Origin: Bugula neritina
Lineage: Eukaryota; Bryozoa; Gymnolaemata; Cheilostomatida; Bugulidae
DNA length: 64,000 nucleotides
Assembly: GCA_964035545.1 (NCBI GenBank)
Contig: OZ037765.1
Span: 15,184,698-15,248,697 of the forward strand
Direction of reading: 5' to 3'
In this document: piece by piece, positions 43,801-60,879 of the stretch
Layout: every line of letters starts with the position of its first letter
How positions within the stretch are numbered: the first letter of the stretch is position 1
The notes under the pieces: model-generated
Seen by the model: only the letters and a program-made list of their open reading frames with translations
The model's database searches: none
Told to the model about the DNA's origin: nothing
Made by a program: the position numbers and the translations under genes

Positions 43801-46800
43801 CATTATGAATTACACTGCAACACATTGAAAAATACTGCAACATACCGAAATATATGGCAAACTACTGAAATATACTTTAACAGATTGAAAAAAACTGCAT
43901 CATACTGAAATATACTGCAAAACACTGAAATACACTGTAACATACTGAAATACACTGTAACATACTGAAGTATACTGCAACACACTGCAACATACTGAAA
44001 TGCGCTGTAACATACTGAAATACACTGCAACATACTACAACATATTGAAATACACTGCAACACATTGAAATATACTGCAACACACTGAAACATACGGCAA
44101 CATATTGAAATATACTGCAACACATTGAAATATACCGCAACATATTGAAATATGCTGTAGCACACTGAAATACACTGCAACTCACTATAATATAGTGTAA
44201 TATACAGAAATGTACTGTAACATACTGAAATACACTGTAACATACACAAATATAATGCAACATACTGAAGTACACTGCAACATACTGCAACATACTGAAA
44301 TACACTGTAACATATTGAAATACACTGCAAAACCTTGAAATATACTGCAACACACTGAATGATACGGCAACATACTGAAATATACTGCGACACATTGAAA
44401 TATACTGCAACATACTGAAATATGCTGCAGCATACTGAAATATACTGAAACACACTGTAATATACTGCAACATACTGCAACATACTGACATACACTGGAA
44501 CATACTGAAATACACTGCAACATACTACAACATACTGAAATACACTGTAACCTACTGAAATATGCCGTAGCACACTGAATTATACTGCAACATACTGAAA
44601 TATCATGCAAGTTACTACAACATACTGAAATACACTGTGACATACTGAGATACACTGCAACATACTGCAACATACTGTAACATACCGAAATACACTGTAA
44701 CCTAATGAAATACACTGCAACATACTACAACATACTGAAATACACTGTAACATTTTGAATTACACTGCAACACATTGAAAAATACTGCAACATACCGAAA
44801 TATATGGCAAACTACTGAAATATACTTTAACACATTGAAAAAAACTGCATCATACTGAAATATACTGTAACACACTGAAATATACTGCAAAACACTGAAA
44901 TACACTGTAACATACTGAAATACACTGTAACATACTGAAATATACTGCAACACACTGCAACATACTGAAATGCGCTCTAACATACTGAAATACACTGCAA
45001 CATACTGCAACATACTGAAATACACTGCAACACATTGAAACATATTGCAGCATACTGAAATATACTGCAACATTGAAATATACCGCAACATACTGAAATA
45101 TGCTGTAGCACACTGAAATACACCGCAACTCACTATAATATAGTGTAATATACAGAAATGTACTGTAACATACTGAAATATACTGTAACATACTGAAATA
45201 TACTGCAACATACTGAAGTACACTGCAACATACTGCAACATACTGAAATACACTGTAACATATTGAAATACATTACAACACATTGAAATATACTGCAACA
45301 CACTGAAATATGCTGTAGCACACAGAAATACACTTCAACTCACTATAATATAGTGTAATATACAGAAATGTACTGTAACATACTGAGATACACTGCAACA
45401 TACTGCAACATACTGAAATACACTGTAACATATTGAAATAGACTGCAAAACCTTGAAATATACTGCAACACACTGAAGGATACGGCAACATACTGAAATA
45501 TACTGCGACACATTGAAATATACTGCAACATACTGAAATATGCTGTAGCATACTGAAATATACTGTAACACACTGTAATATACTGCAACATACTGCAACA
45601 TACTGACATACACTGGAACATACTGAAATACACTGCAACATACTACAACATACTGAAATACACTGTAACCTACTGAAACATGCTGTAGCACACTGAAATA
45701 TACTGCAGCATACTGAAATATAATGCAAGTAACTACAACATACTGAAATACACTGTGACATACTGAGATACACTGCAACACCTTGAAATATACTGCAACA
45801 CACTGAAAGATACGGCAACATACTGAAATATACTGCGACACATTGAAATATACTGCAGCATACTGAAATATGCTGTAGCATAATGAAATATGCTGTAGCA
45901 CACTGAAATATACTGCAACATACTGAAATATAATGCAAGTTACTACAACATACTGAAATACACTGTGACATACTGAAACACACTGCAACATACTGCAAGA
46001 TACTGCAACATACTGAAATGCACTGTAACATATTGAAATACACTGCAAAACCTTGAAATATACTGCAACACACTGAAGGATACGGCAACATACTGAAATA
46101 TACTGCGACACATTTAAATATACTGCAACATACTGGAATATGCTGTAGCATACTGAAATATACTGTAACACACTGTTATATACTGCAACATACTGCAACA
46201 TACCGACATATACTGGAACATACTGAAATACATTCCAACATACTACAACATACTGAAATACACTGTAACCTACTGAAATATGCTGTAACACACTGAAGTA
46301 TACTGCAACATACTGAAATATAATGCAAGTAACTACAACATACTGAAATACACTGTGACATACTGAGATACACTGCAACTCACTATAATGTAGTGTAATA
46401 TACAGAAATGTACTGTAACATACTGAAATACACTGTAACATACAGAAATATACTGCAGCATACTGAAGTACACTGCAACATACTGCAACATACTGAAATA
46501 CACTGTAACATATTGAAATACACTGCAAAACCTTGAAATATACTGCAACACACTGAATGATACGGCAACCTACTGAAATATACTGCGACACATTGAAATA
46601 TACTGCAACATACTGAAATATGCTGTAGCATACTGAAATATACTGTAACACACTGTAATATACTGCAACATACTGACATACACTGGAACATACTGAAATA
46701 CACTGCAACATACTACAACATACTGAAATACACTGTAACCTACTGAAATATGCCGTAGCACACTGAAATATACTGCAACATACTGAAATATAATACAAGT

Positions 46801-49800
46801 TACTACAACATACTGAAATACACTGTGACATACTGAGATACACTGCAACATACTGCAACATACTGTAACATACCGAAATACACTGTAACCTAATGAAATA
46901 CACTGCAACATACTACAACATACTGAAATACACTGTAACATTTTGAATTACACTGCAACACATTGAAAAATACTGCAACATACCGAAATATATGGCAAAC
47001 TACTGAAATATACTTTAACACATTGAAAAAAACTGCATCATACTGAAATATACTGTAACACACTGAAATATACTGCAAAACACTGAAATACACTGTAACA
47101 TACTGAAATATATTGCAACACACTGCAACATACTGAAATGCGCTGTAACATACTGAAATACACTGCAACATACTGCAACATACTGAAATACACTGCAACA
47201 CATTGAAACATATTGCAGCATACTGAAATATACTGCAACATTGAAATATACCGCAACATACTGAAATATGCTGTAGCACACTGAAATACACTGCAACTCA
47301 CTATAATATAGTGTAATATACAGAAATGTACTGTAACATACTGAAATACACTGTAACATACAGAAATATACTGCAACATACTGAAGTACACTGCAACATA
47401 CTGCAACATACTGAAATACACTGTAACATATTGAAATACACTGCAAAACCTTGAAATATACTGCAACACACTGAATGATACGGCAACATACTGAAATATA
47501 CTGCGACACATTGAAATATACTGCAACATACTGAAATATGCTGTAGCATACTGAAATATACTGTAACACACTGTAATATACTGCAACATACTGACATACA
47601 CTGGAACATACTGAAATACACTGCAACATACTACAACATACTGAAATACACTGTAACCTACTGAAATATGCCGTAGCACAGTGAAATATACTGCAACATA
47701 CTGAAATATAATGCAAGTTACTACAACATACTGAAATACACTGTGACATACTGAGATACACTGCAACATACTGCAACATACTGTAACATACCGAAATACA
47801 CTGTAACCTAATGAAATACACTGCAACATACTACAACATACTGAAATACACTGTAACATTTTGAATTACACTGCAACACATTGAAAAATACTGCAACATA
47901 CCGAAATATATGGCAAATTACTGAAATATACTTTAACACATTGAAAAAAACTGCATCATACTGAAATATACTGTAACACACTGGAATATACTGCAAAACA
48001 CTGAAATACACTGTAACATACTGAAATACACTGTAACATACTGAAATATACTGCAACACACTGCAACATACTGAAATGCGCTGTAACATACTGAAATACA
48101 CTGCAACATACTGCAACATACTGAAATACACTGCAACACATTGAAACATATTGCAGCATACTGAAATATACTGCAACATTGAAATATACCGCAACATACT
48201 GAAATATGCTGTAGCACACTGAAATACACCGCAACTCACTATGATATAGTGTAATATACAGAAATGTACTGCAACATACTGAAATATACTGTAATATACT
48301 GAAATATACTGCAACATACTGAAGTACACTGCAACATACTGCAACATACTGAAATACACTGTAACATATTGAAATACAATACAACACATTGAAATATACT
48401 GCAACACACTGAAATATGCTGTAGCACACAGAAATACACTGCAACTCACTATAATATAGTGTAATATACAGAAATGTACTGTAACATACTGAGATACAAT
48501 GCAACATACTGCAACATACTGCAACATACTGAAATACACTGTAACATATTGAAATAGACTGCAAAACCTTGAAATATACTGCAACACACTGAAGGATACG
48601 GCAACATACTGAAATATACTGCGACACATTGAAATATACTGCAACATACTGAAATATGCTGTAGCATACTGAAATATACTGTAACACACTGTAATATACT
48701 GCAACATACTGCAACATACTGACATACACTGGAACATACTGAAATACACTGCAACATACTACAACATACTGAAATACACTGTAACCTACTGAAATATGCT
48801 GTAGCACACTGAAATATACTGCAGCATACTGAAATATAATGCAAGTTACTACAACATACTGAAATACACTGTGACATACTGAGATACACTGCAACACCTT
48901 GAAATATACTGCAACACACTGAAAGATACGGCAACATACTGAAAAATACTGCGACACATTGAAATACACTGCAGCATACTGAAATATGCTGTAGCATACT
49001 GAAATATGCTGTAGCACACTGAAATATACTGCAACATACTGAAATATAATGCAAGCTACTACAACATACTGAAATACACTGTGACATATTGAAATACAAT
49101 ACAACACAGTGAAATATACTGCAACACACTGAAATATGCTGTAGCACACAGAAATACACTGCAACTCACTATAATATAGTGTAATATACAGAAATGTACT
49201 GTAACATACTGAGATACAATGCAACATACTGCAACATACTGCAACATACTGAAATACACTGTAACATATTGAAATAGACTGCAAAACCTTGAAATATACT
49301 GCAACACACTGAAGGATACGGCAACATACTGAAATATACTGCGACGCATTGAAATATACTGCAACATACTGAAATATGCTGTAGCATACTGAAATATACT
49401 GTAACACACTGTAATATACTGCAACATACTGCAACATACTGACATACACTGGAACATACTGAAATACACTGCAACATACTACAACATACTGAAATACACT
49501 GTAACCTACTGAAATATGCTGTAGCACACTGAAATATACTGCAGCATACTGAAATATAATGCAAGTTACTACAACATACTGAAATACACTGTGACATACT
49601 GAGATACACTGCAACACCTTGAAATATACTGCAACACACTGAAAGATACGGCAACATACTGAAAAATACTGCGACACATTGAAATACACTGCAGCATACT
49701 GAAATATGCTGTAGCATACTGAAATATGCTGTAGCACACTGAAATATACTGAAACATACTGAAATATAATGCAAGCTACTACAACATACTGAAATACACT

Positions 49801-52500
49801 GTGACATACTGAAATACACTGCAACATACTGCAAGATACTGCAACATACTGAAATACACTGTAACATATTGAAATACACTGCAAAACCTTGAAATATACT
49901 GCAACACACTGAAGGATACGGCAACATACTGAAATATACTGCGACACATTTAAATATACTGCAACATACAGAAATATGCTGTAGCATACTGAAATATACT
50001 GTAACACACTGTAATATACTGCAACATACTGCAACATACTGACATATACTGGAACATACTGAAATACACTCCAACATACTACAACATACTGAAATACACT
50101 GTAACCTACTGAAATATGCTGTAGCACAGTGAAGTATACTGCAACATACTGAAATATAATGCAAGTAACTACAACATACTGAAACACACTGTGACATACT
50201 GAGATACACTGCAACATACTGCAACATACTGCAACATACTGAAATACACTGTAACAGACTGTAATGTACTGTAACACACTGAAATATACTGCAACATGCT
50301 GAAATACACTGTAACATACTGAAATATACTGCAACATACTGCAACATACTGAAATACACTGTAACATACTGAAATACACTGCAACATACTGCAACATACT
50401 GAAATACGCTGGAACAAATTGAAACACACTACAACACATTGAAATATACTGCAACACACTGAAACATACAGAAACATACTGAAATATACTGCGACACATT
50501 GAAATATACTGCAACATAGTTAAATATGATGCAAGATACTGCAACATTCTGAAATACACTGTAACAAACTGAAATACACTCCAACATACTACAACATACT
50601 GAAATACACTGTAACATATTAAAATACACCGCAACACATTGAAATATACTGCAACATACCGAAGTATATGGTAAACTACTGAAATATACTGTAACACATT
50701 GAAACATACCGCAAAATACTAAAATACGCTGCAACACACTGAAGTATACCGTAATATATAGAAATGTACTGTAAAATACTTAAACGTACGACAACATACC
50801 AAAAAATGTACTGCAACATACTGAATTACACTGCAATATCCTGAAATATACTTCAACATACTGAAACATACCTAAAAATATTGAAATATACTGAAATACA
50901 GCGTAGGATATTGAAATACACTGCAACAATTAGGAATATACAGCAACATACCGAAATATATGGTAACCTACTGAAATATGTTGCAAACTACTGAAATATA
51001 CTGCAACATACTGCAACATAATGAAATATACTATAACACACTGGAATAAACTGCAAAATACTGAAATATACTGTAACATACTGAAATACACTGCAACATA
51101 CTACAACATACTGAAATACACTGTAATCTACTGAAATATGCTGTAGCACACTGAAATATACTGCAACATACTGAAATATAATGCAAGTTACTACAACATA
51201 CTGAAATACACTGTGACATACTGAGATACACTGCAACATACTGCAACATACTGAAATACACCGTAACATATTGAAATACACTGCAAAACCTTGAAATATA
51301 CTGCAACACACTGAAGGATACGGCAACATACTGAAATATACTGCGACACATTGAAATATACTGCAACATACTGAAATATGCTGTAGAATACTGAAATATA
51401 CTGTAACACACTGTAATATACTGCAACATACTGCAACATACTGCAACATACTGACATACACTGGAACATACTGAAACACACTGCAACATACTACAACATA
51501 CTGAAATACACTGTAACCTACTGAAATATGCTGTAGCACACCGAAGTATACTGCAACATACTGAAATATAATGCAAGGTACTACAACATACTGAAATACA
51601 CTGTGACATACTGAGATACACTGCAACATACTGCAACATACTGCAACATACTGCAACATACTGAAATACACTGTAACATATTGAAATACACTGCAACACC
51701 TTGAAATATACTGCAACACACTGAAAGATACGGCAACATACTGAAATATACTGCGACATTTTGAAATATACTGCAGCATACTGAAATATGCTGTAGCATA
51801 CTGAAATATACTGTAACACACTGAAATATACTGCAACATACTGAAATACATTGTAACATACTGAAATATACTGCAACAAACTGAAATACACTGTAACATA
51901 CTGAAATATACTGCAACATACTGCAACATCCTGAAATACACTGTAACATACTGAAATACACTGCAACATACTGCAACATACTGAAATACACTGGAACATA
52001 TCGAAACACACTACAACACATTGAAATACACTGCAACACACTGAAACATACAGCAACATACTGAAAGATACTGCGACACATTGAAATATACTGCAACATA
52101 GTCAAATATAATGCAAGATACTGTAACATTCTGAAATACACTGTGAGATACTGAAATACACTGCAACATACTGCAACATACTGCAACATACTGCAACATA
52201 CTGCAACATACTGAAATACACTGCAACACAGTGAAGTATACTGTAAAATACAGAAATATACTGTAACATACTGAAACATATGTCAACATACTGAAATGTA
52301 CTGCAACATGCTGAAATATATTGCAACATACTGAAACATACGGCAACATACTGAAATATACTGCAACACATTGAAATATACTGCAACATACTGAAATATA
52401 ATGCAAGTTACTACAACATACTGAAATACACTGTGACATTCTGAGATACACTGCAACATACTGCAACATACTGTAACATACTGCAACATACTGAAATACA
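42470..52500 (+). repeat. Colinear large duplication of the 12.5-26.2 kb region
   Basis: Variants in this block follow the same order as in about 12,490-26,160. Offsets change stepwise: +29,979 near 12.5 kb, +28,968 near 15.2-16.7 kb, +28,368 near 17.4-18.9 kb, +25,602 near 22.6 kb and +26,322 beyond 23.6 kb. The steps are losses of about 1.0, 0.6 and 2.8 kb and a gain of 720 bp. The CAACATTGAAATATACC landmark confirms the pairings: 45068/16100, 47236/18868 and 48174/22572. Boundaries are approximate. Confidence 0.8.
48364..49803 (+). repeat. 720-bp tandem duplication (two units)
   Basis: The two units, about 48364-49083 and 49084-49803, are nearly identical. For example ACACAGAAATACACTGCAAC near 48426 recurs near 49146, and the rare GAGATACAATGCAAC variant recurs 720 bp on. 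The homologous region at about 22.8-23.5 kb has only one unit. This is a copy-number difference between two otherwise matching segments. No gene is present. Confidence 0.87.
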
Positions 52501-54560
52501 CTGTAACAGACTGAAATGTACTGTAACACACTGAAATATACTGCAACATGCCGAAATACACTGTAACATACTGAAATATACTGCGACATACTGCAACATA
52601 CCGAAATACACTGTAACAAACTGAAATACACTCCAACATACTACAACATACTGAAATACACTGTAACATATTAAAATACACCGCAACACATTGAAATATA
52701 CTGCAACATACCGAAGTATATGGTAAACTACTGAAATATACTGTAACACATTGAAACATACCGCAAAATACTAAAATACACTGCAACACACTGAAGTATA
52801 CCGTAATATATAGAAATGTACTGTGAAATACTTAAACATACGACAACATACCAAAAAATGTACTGCAACATACTGAATTACACTGCAATATCCTGAAATA
52901 TACTTCAACATACTGAAACATACCTAAAAATATTGAAATATACTGAAATACAGCGTAGGATATTGAAATACACTGCAACAATTTGGAATATACAGCAACA
53001 TACCGAAATATATGGTAACCTACTGAAATATGTTGCAAACTAGTGAAATATACTGCAACATACTGCAACATAATGAAATATACTATAACACACTGGAATA
53101 AACTGCAAAATACTGAAATATACTGTAACATACTGAAACATACTGCAACATACCGAAAAATACTGTAACATACTGAAATATACTGCAAGATACTGCAATA
53201 TACTGAAATACACTGTAACATACTGAAATACACTGCGACATACTGCAACATACTGACATACACTGGAACATACTGAAATACACTGCAACATACTACAACA
53301 TCATGAAATACACTGTAATCTACTGAAATATGCTGTAGCACACTGAAATATACTGCAACATACTGAAATATAATGCAAGTTACTACAACATACTGAAATA
53401 CACTGTGACATACTGAGATACACTGCAACATACTGCAACATACTGAAATACACCGTAACATATTGAAATACACTGCAAAACCTTGAAATATACTGCAACA
53501 CACTGAAGGATACGGCAACATACTGAAATATACTGCGACACATTGAAATATACTGCAAAATACTGAAATATGCTGTAGCACACTGAAATATACTGTAACA
53601 CACTGTAATATACTGCAAAATACTGCAACATACTGACATACACTGGAACATACTGAAATACACTGCAACATACTACAACATACTGAAATACACTGTAACC
53701 TACTGAAATATGCTGTAGCACACCGAAATATACTGCAACATACTGAAATATAATGCAAGTTACTACAACATACTGAAATACACTGTGACATACTGAGATA
53801 CACTGCAACATACTGCAACATACTGCAACATACTGCAACATACTGAAATACACTGTAACATATTGAAATACACTGCAACACCTTGAAATATACTGCAACA
53901 CACTGAAAGATACGGCAACATACTGAAATATACTGCGACATTTTGAAATATACTGCAGCATACTGAAATATGCTGTAGCATACTGAAATATACTGTAACA
54001 CACTGAAATATAATGCAACATACTGAAATACATTGTAACATACTGAAATATACTGCAACAAACTGAAATACACTGTAACATACTGAAATATACTGCAACA
54101 TACTGCAACATCCTGAAATACACTGTAGCATACTGAAATACACTGCAACATACTGCAACATACTGAAATACACTGGAACATATCGAAACACACTACAACA
54201 CATTGAAATACACTGCAACACACTGAAACATACAGCAACATACTGAAATATACTGCGACACATTGAAATATACTGCAACATAGTCAAATATAATGCAAGA
54301 TACTGTAACATTCTGAAATACACTGTGAGATACTGAAATACACTGCAACATACTGCAACATACTGCAACATACTGAAATACACTGCAACACAGTGAAGTA
54401 TACTGTAAAATACAGAAATATACTGTAACATACTGAAACATATGTCAACATACTGAAATCTACTGCAACATACTGAAATACACTGTAACATACCCAATTA
54501 CACTGCAACAAACTGCAACATACTGAAATACGCTGTAACATATTGAAATACGCTCCAACA
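50551..54560 (+). repeat. Tandem higher-order repeat, period about 2,052 bp (two units)
   Basis: The run from GAAATACACTGTAACAAACTG starts at 50551 and again at 52603. The unusual GACAACATACCAAAAAATG stretch lies at 50790 and 52842, also 2,052 bp apart. Later in the units the offset grows to about 2.16-2.18 kb because the second unit gained monomers around 53.1-53.3 kb. The degenerate CAGCGTAGGATATTG segment is in both units. No gene is present. Confidence 0.8.
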
Positions 54561-56270
54561 CATTGAAAGAAACGGCAACATACCTAAATATACGATAATA
54601 TACTGAAATATACTGTACCACATTGAAAAATATTGCAACATACTGAAACATGCTGTAGCACACTGAAATACACTGCAACATATTGAAATACACTGCAAAA
54701 TACTGAAATACACTGCAACATACTGCAACATACTGAAATACACTGTAACCTACTGAAATACACTGCAACATACTAAAACATACTGAAATACACTGTAACA
54801 TTATGAATTACACTGCAACACATTGAAAAATACTGCAACATACCGAAATATATGGTAAACTACTGAAATATACTTTAACACATTGAAAAAAACTGCATTA
54901 TACTGAAATATGCTGTAACACACTGAAACATACTGCAAAACACTGAAATACACTGTAACATACTGAAATATACTGCAACACACTGCAACATACTGAAATA
55001 CGCTGTAACATACTGAAATGCACTGCAACATACTACAACATATTGAAATACACTGCAACACATTGAAATATACTGCAACACACTGAAACATACGGCAACA
55101 TATTGAATTATACTGCAACACATTGAAATATACCACAACATACTGAAATATGCTGTAGCACAAAGAAAAACACTGCAACTCACTATAATATAGTGTAATA
55201 TACAGAAATGTACTGTAACATACTGAAATATACTGTAACATATTGAAATATACTGCAACATACTGAAATACACTGCGACATACTGAAAAACACTGCAACA
55301 TACTGCAACATACTGCAACATACTGAAATACACTGCAACACATTGAAATAAACCGCAACATACCTAAATATACGGTAATATACTGAAATATACTGTAACA
55401 CATTAAAAAACATTGCAACATACTACAACATACTGAATCACGCTGTAACATATTGAAATACGCTCCAACACATTGAAAGATACTGTAACATACTGAAACA
55501 TACTGCAACACACTGAAATATAATGCAAGTTACTCCAACATACTGAAATACACTGTGACATACTGAGATACACTGTAACATACTGCAACAAACTGCAACA
55601 TACTGCAACATACTGAAATACACTGTAACATATTGAAATACACTGCAACACCTTGAAATATACTGCAACACACTGAAAGATACGGCAACATACTGAAATA
55701 TACTGCGACACATTGAAATATACTGCAGAATACTGAAATATGCTGTAGCATACTGAAATATACTGTAACACACTGAAATATACTGCAACATACTGAAATA
55801 CATTGTAACATACTGAAATATACTGCAACATACTGAAATACACTGTAACATACTGAAATATACTGCAACATACTTCAACATACTGAAATACACTGTGACA
55901 TACTGAGATACACTGCAACATACTGCAACATACTGAAATACACTGTAACATACCCAATTACACTGCAACAAACTGCAACATACTGAAATACGCTGTAACA
56001 TATTGAAATACGCTCCAACACATTGACAGAAACTGCAACATACCTAAATATACGATAATATACTGAAATATACTGTACCACATTGAAAAACATTGCAACA
56101 TACTGAAACATGCTGTAGCACACTGAAATACACTGCAACATATTGAAATACACTGTAAAATACTGAAATACACTGCAACATACTGCAACATACTGAAATA
56201 CACTATAACCTACTGAAATACACTGCAACATACTAAAACATACTGAAATACACTGTAACATGATGAATTA
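54491..56270 (+). repeat. Tandem repeat, period 1,460 bp
   Basis: The TACCCAATTACACTGCAACA patch at 54491 recurs at 55951, 1,460 bp later, and is followed in both places by CGCTCCAACACATTGA and ATATACGATAATATACTG variants. The second unit is incomplete. Related patches near 58,410 and 60,680 are more diverged. Confidence 0.75.
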
Positions 56271-56822
56271 CACTGCAACACATTGAAAAATACTGCAACA
56301 TACCGAAATATATGGTAAACTACTGAAATATACTTTGACACATTGAAAAAAACTGCATCATACTGAAATATACTGTAACACACTGAAACATACTGCAAAA
56401 CACTGAAATACACTGTAACATACTGAAATACACTGTAACATACTGAAATATACGGCAACATATTTAAATATACTGCAACACATTGAAATATACCGCAACA
56501 TACTGAAATATGCTGTAGCACACTCAAATACACTGCAACTCACTATAATATAGTGTAATATACAGAAATGTACTGTAACATACTGAAATATACTGTAACA
56601 TACTGAAATATACTGCAACATACTGAAGTACACTGCAACATACTACAACATACTGAAATACACTGTAACATATTGAAATACATCGCAACACATAGAAATA
56701 TACCGCAACATACTGAAATATGCTGTAGCACACTGAAATACACTTCAACATACTGCAACATACTGAAATACATTGGAACATATTGAAATACACTACAACA
56801 CATTGAAATATACTGCAACACA

Positions 56823-58370
56823 CTGAAACATACAGCAACATACTGAAATATACTGCGACACATTGAGATATACCGCAACATAGTTAAATATAATGCAAGA
56901 TACTGCAACATACTGCAATACACTCTGACATACTGAAATACACTGCGACACATTGAAATAAACCGCAACATACCTAAATATACGGTAACATACTGAAATA
57001 TACTGTAACACATTGAAAAACATTGTAACATACTGAAACATACTGAAATATGCTGTAGCACACTGAAATACACCGCAATTCACTGAAAAATAGTGTAATA
57101 TACGGAAATGTACCGAAATGTACTGAAATAAACTGTAACAGACTGAAATGTACTGTAACACACTGAAATATACTGCAACATGCTAAAATACACTGTAACA
57201 TACTGAAATAAACTGCAAAATACTGCAACATACCAAAATACACTGTAACAAACTGAAATACACTCCAACATACTACAACATACTGAAATATACTGTAACA
57301 TATTGAAATACATCGCAACACATTGAAATATACTGCAACATACCGAAATATATGGTAAACTACTGAAATATACTGTAACACATTGAAACCTACCGCAAAA
57401 TACTAAAATACACTGCAACACATTGAAGTATACTGTAATATATGGAAATGTAATGTAAAATACTTAAACATACGACAACATACTAAAAAATATACTGCAA
57501 CATACTGAATTACACTGCAATATACTGAAATATACTTCAACATACTGAAACATACCTAAAATTATTGAAATATACTGAAATACAGTGTAGGATATTGAAA
57601 TACACTGCAACAATTTTGAATATACAGCAACATACCGAATTATATGGTCACCTACTGAAATATGTTGCAAACTACTGAAATACACTGCAACATACTGCAA
57701 CATAATGAAATATACTGTAACACACTGGAATAAACTGCAAAATACTGAAATATACTGTAACATACTGAAACATACTGCAACATACCGAAATATACTGCGA
57801 CACATTGAAATATACTGCAACACATTGAAATGTACTGCAACACACTGAAACATACGGCAACATATTGAAATATACTGCAACACATTGAAATATACCGCAA
57901 CATACTGCAACATACTGCAACATACTAAAATGCACTGTAAAATATTGAAGTGCACTGCAACACATTGATATATACTGCAACACACTGATATATACAGCAA
58001 CATACTGAAATATACTGCAACACATTGAAATATACTGCAACATAGTCAAATATAATGCAAGATACTGCAACATTCTGAAATACACTGTGACATACTGAAA
58101 TACACTGCAACATACTGCAACATACTGCAACATACTGAAATACACTGTCACATATTGAAGTACACTGCAACACATTGAAATATACTGCAACACACTGAAA
58201 CATACGGCAACATACTGAAATATACTGCAACGCATTGAAATATACTGCAACATACTGAAATATGCTGTAGTATACTGAAATACACTGCAACATATTGTAG
58301 TACACTGTAATATACAGAAATGTACTGCAACATACTGAAACATATGTCAACATACTGAAATGTACTGCAA
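56823..58370 (+). repeat. Segment duplicated at about 62.47-64.0 kb (offset 5,650 falling to 5,629)
   Basis: The order of unusual monomers is the same in both places: CACTCTGACATACTG, AATAAACCGCAACATACCTA, CACCGCAATTCACTG, CAGTGTAGGATATTG and TTATATGGTCACC. The CTTAAACATACGACAAC motif lies at 57463 and 63092, 5,629 bp apart. The downstream copy lost 20 bp near 62,800 and one T near 62,930. The second copy runs off the window edge. Confidence 0.8.
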
Positions 58371-60879
58371 CATGCTGAAACATATTGCAACATACTGAAA
58401 TACACCGTAACAAACCCAATTACACTGCAACAAACTGCAACATACTGAATTACGCTGTAACATATTGAAATACGCTCTAACACATTGAAAGGAACTGCAA
58501 CATACCTAAATATACGATAATATACTGAAATATACTGTAACATATTGAAAAACATTGCAACATACTGAAACATGCTGTAGCCCACTGAAATACACTGCAA
58601 CATACTGAAATACACTGTAAAATACTGAAATACACTGCAACATACTGCAACATACTGAAATACACTGTAACCTAGTGAAATGCACTGCAACATACTACAA
58701 CATGCTGAAATACACTGTAACATTATGAACTACACTGCAACACATTAAAAAATACTGCAACATACCGAAATATATGGTAAACTACTGAAATATACTGTAA
58801 CACATTTAAAAAAACTGCATCATACTAAAAAATACTGTAACACACTGAAATATACTGCAAAACACTGAAATACATTGTAACATACTGAAATACACTGTAA
58901 CATACTGAAATATACTGCAACACACTGCAACATGCTGAAATACGCTGTAACATACTGAAATACACTGCAACATACTACAACACATTGAAATACACTGCAA
59001 CACATTGAAATAAACCGCAACATACCTAAATATACGATAATATACTGAAATATACTGTAACACATTGAAAAACATTGCAACTTACTGAAACATGCTGTAG
59101 CACACTGAAATACACTGCAACATATTGAAATACACTGTAAAATACTGAAATACACTGCAACATGCTGAAATACACTGTAACCTACTGAAATATGCTGTAG
59201 CACACTGAAATATACTGCAACATACTGAAATATAATGCAAGTTACTACAACATACTGAAATACACTGTGACATACTGAGATACACTGCAACATATGGCAA
59301 CATACTGCAACATACTGAAATACACTGTAACATATTGAATATCACTGCAACACCTTGAAATATACTGCAACACACTGAAAGATACGGCAACATACTGAAA
59401 TATACTGCGACACATTGAAATACACTGCAGCATACTGAAATATGCTGTAGTATACTGAAATATACTGTAACACACTGTAATATACTGCAACATACTGCAA
59501 CATACTGACATACATAGAACATACTGAAATACACTGCAACATATTACAACATACTGAAACACACTGTAACCTACTAAAATATGCTGTAGCACACTGAAAT
59601 ATACTGCAACATACTGAGATATAATGCAAGTTACTACAACATACTGAAATACAATGTGACATACTGAGATACACTGCAACAGCTTGAAATATACTGCAAC
59701 ACACTGAAAGATACGGCAACATACTGAAGTATACTGCGACACATTGAAATATACTGCAGCATACTGAAATACTCTGTAGCATACTGAAATATACTGTAAC
59801 ACACTGAAATATACTGCAACATACTGAAATACATTGTAACATACTGAAATATACTGCAACATACTGAAATACACCGTAACATACTGAAATATACTGCAAC
59901 ATACTGCAACATACCGAAATACACTGTAACATACTGAAATACACTGCAACATACTGCAACATACTGAAATACACTGGAACATATTGAAACACACTACAAC
60001 ACATTGAAATATACTGCAACACACTGAAACATACAGCAATATACCAAAATATACTGCGACACATTGACATATACTGCAACATAGTTAAATAAAATGCAAG
60101 ATACTGCAATATTCTGAAATACACTGTGACATACTGAAATACACTGCAACATACTGCAACATACTGCAACATACTGCAACATACTGAAATACACTGTAAA
60201 ATATTGAAGTGCACTGCAACACATTGAAATATACTGCAACACACTGAAATATACGGCAACATACTGAAATATACTGCAACACATTGAAATATACTGCAAC
60301 ATAGTCAAATATAATGCAAGATACTGTAACATTCTGAAATACACTGTGACATACTGAAATACACTGCAACATACTGCTACATACTGCAACATACTGCAAC
60401 ATTTTGAAATACACTGTCACATATTGAAGTACACTGCAACACATTGAAATATACTGCAACACACTGAAACATACGGCAACATACTGAAATATACTGCAAC
60501 ACATTGAAATATACTGCAACATACTGAAATATGCTGTAGTATACTAAAATACACTGCAACACAGTGAAGTATACTGTAAAATACAGAAATATACTGTAAC
60601 ATACTGAAACATATGTCAGAATACTGAAATGTACTGCGACATGCTGAAATATATTGCAACATACTGAATAACACTGTAACATACTCAATTACACTGCAAC
60701 AAACTGCAACATACTGAACTACGCTGTAACATATTGAAATACGCTCCAACACATTGAAAGAAACTGCAACATACCTAAATATACGATAATATACTGAAAT
60801 ATACTGTAACACATTAAAAAACATTGCAACATACTGAAACATGCTGTAGCACACTGAAATACACTGCAACATACTGAAA

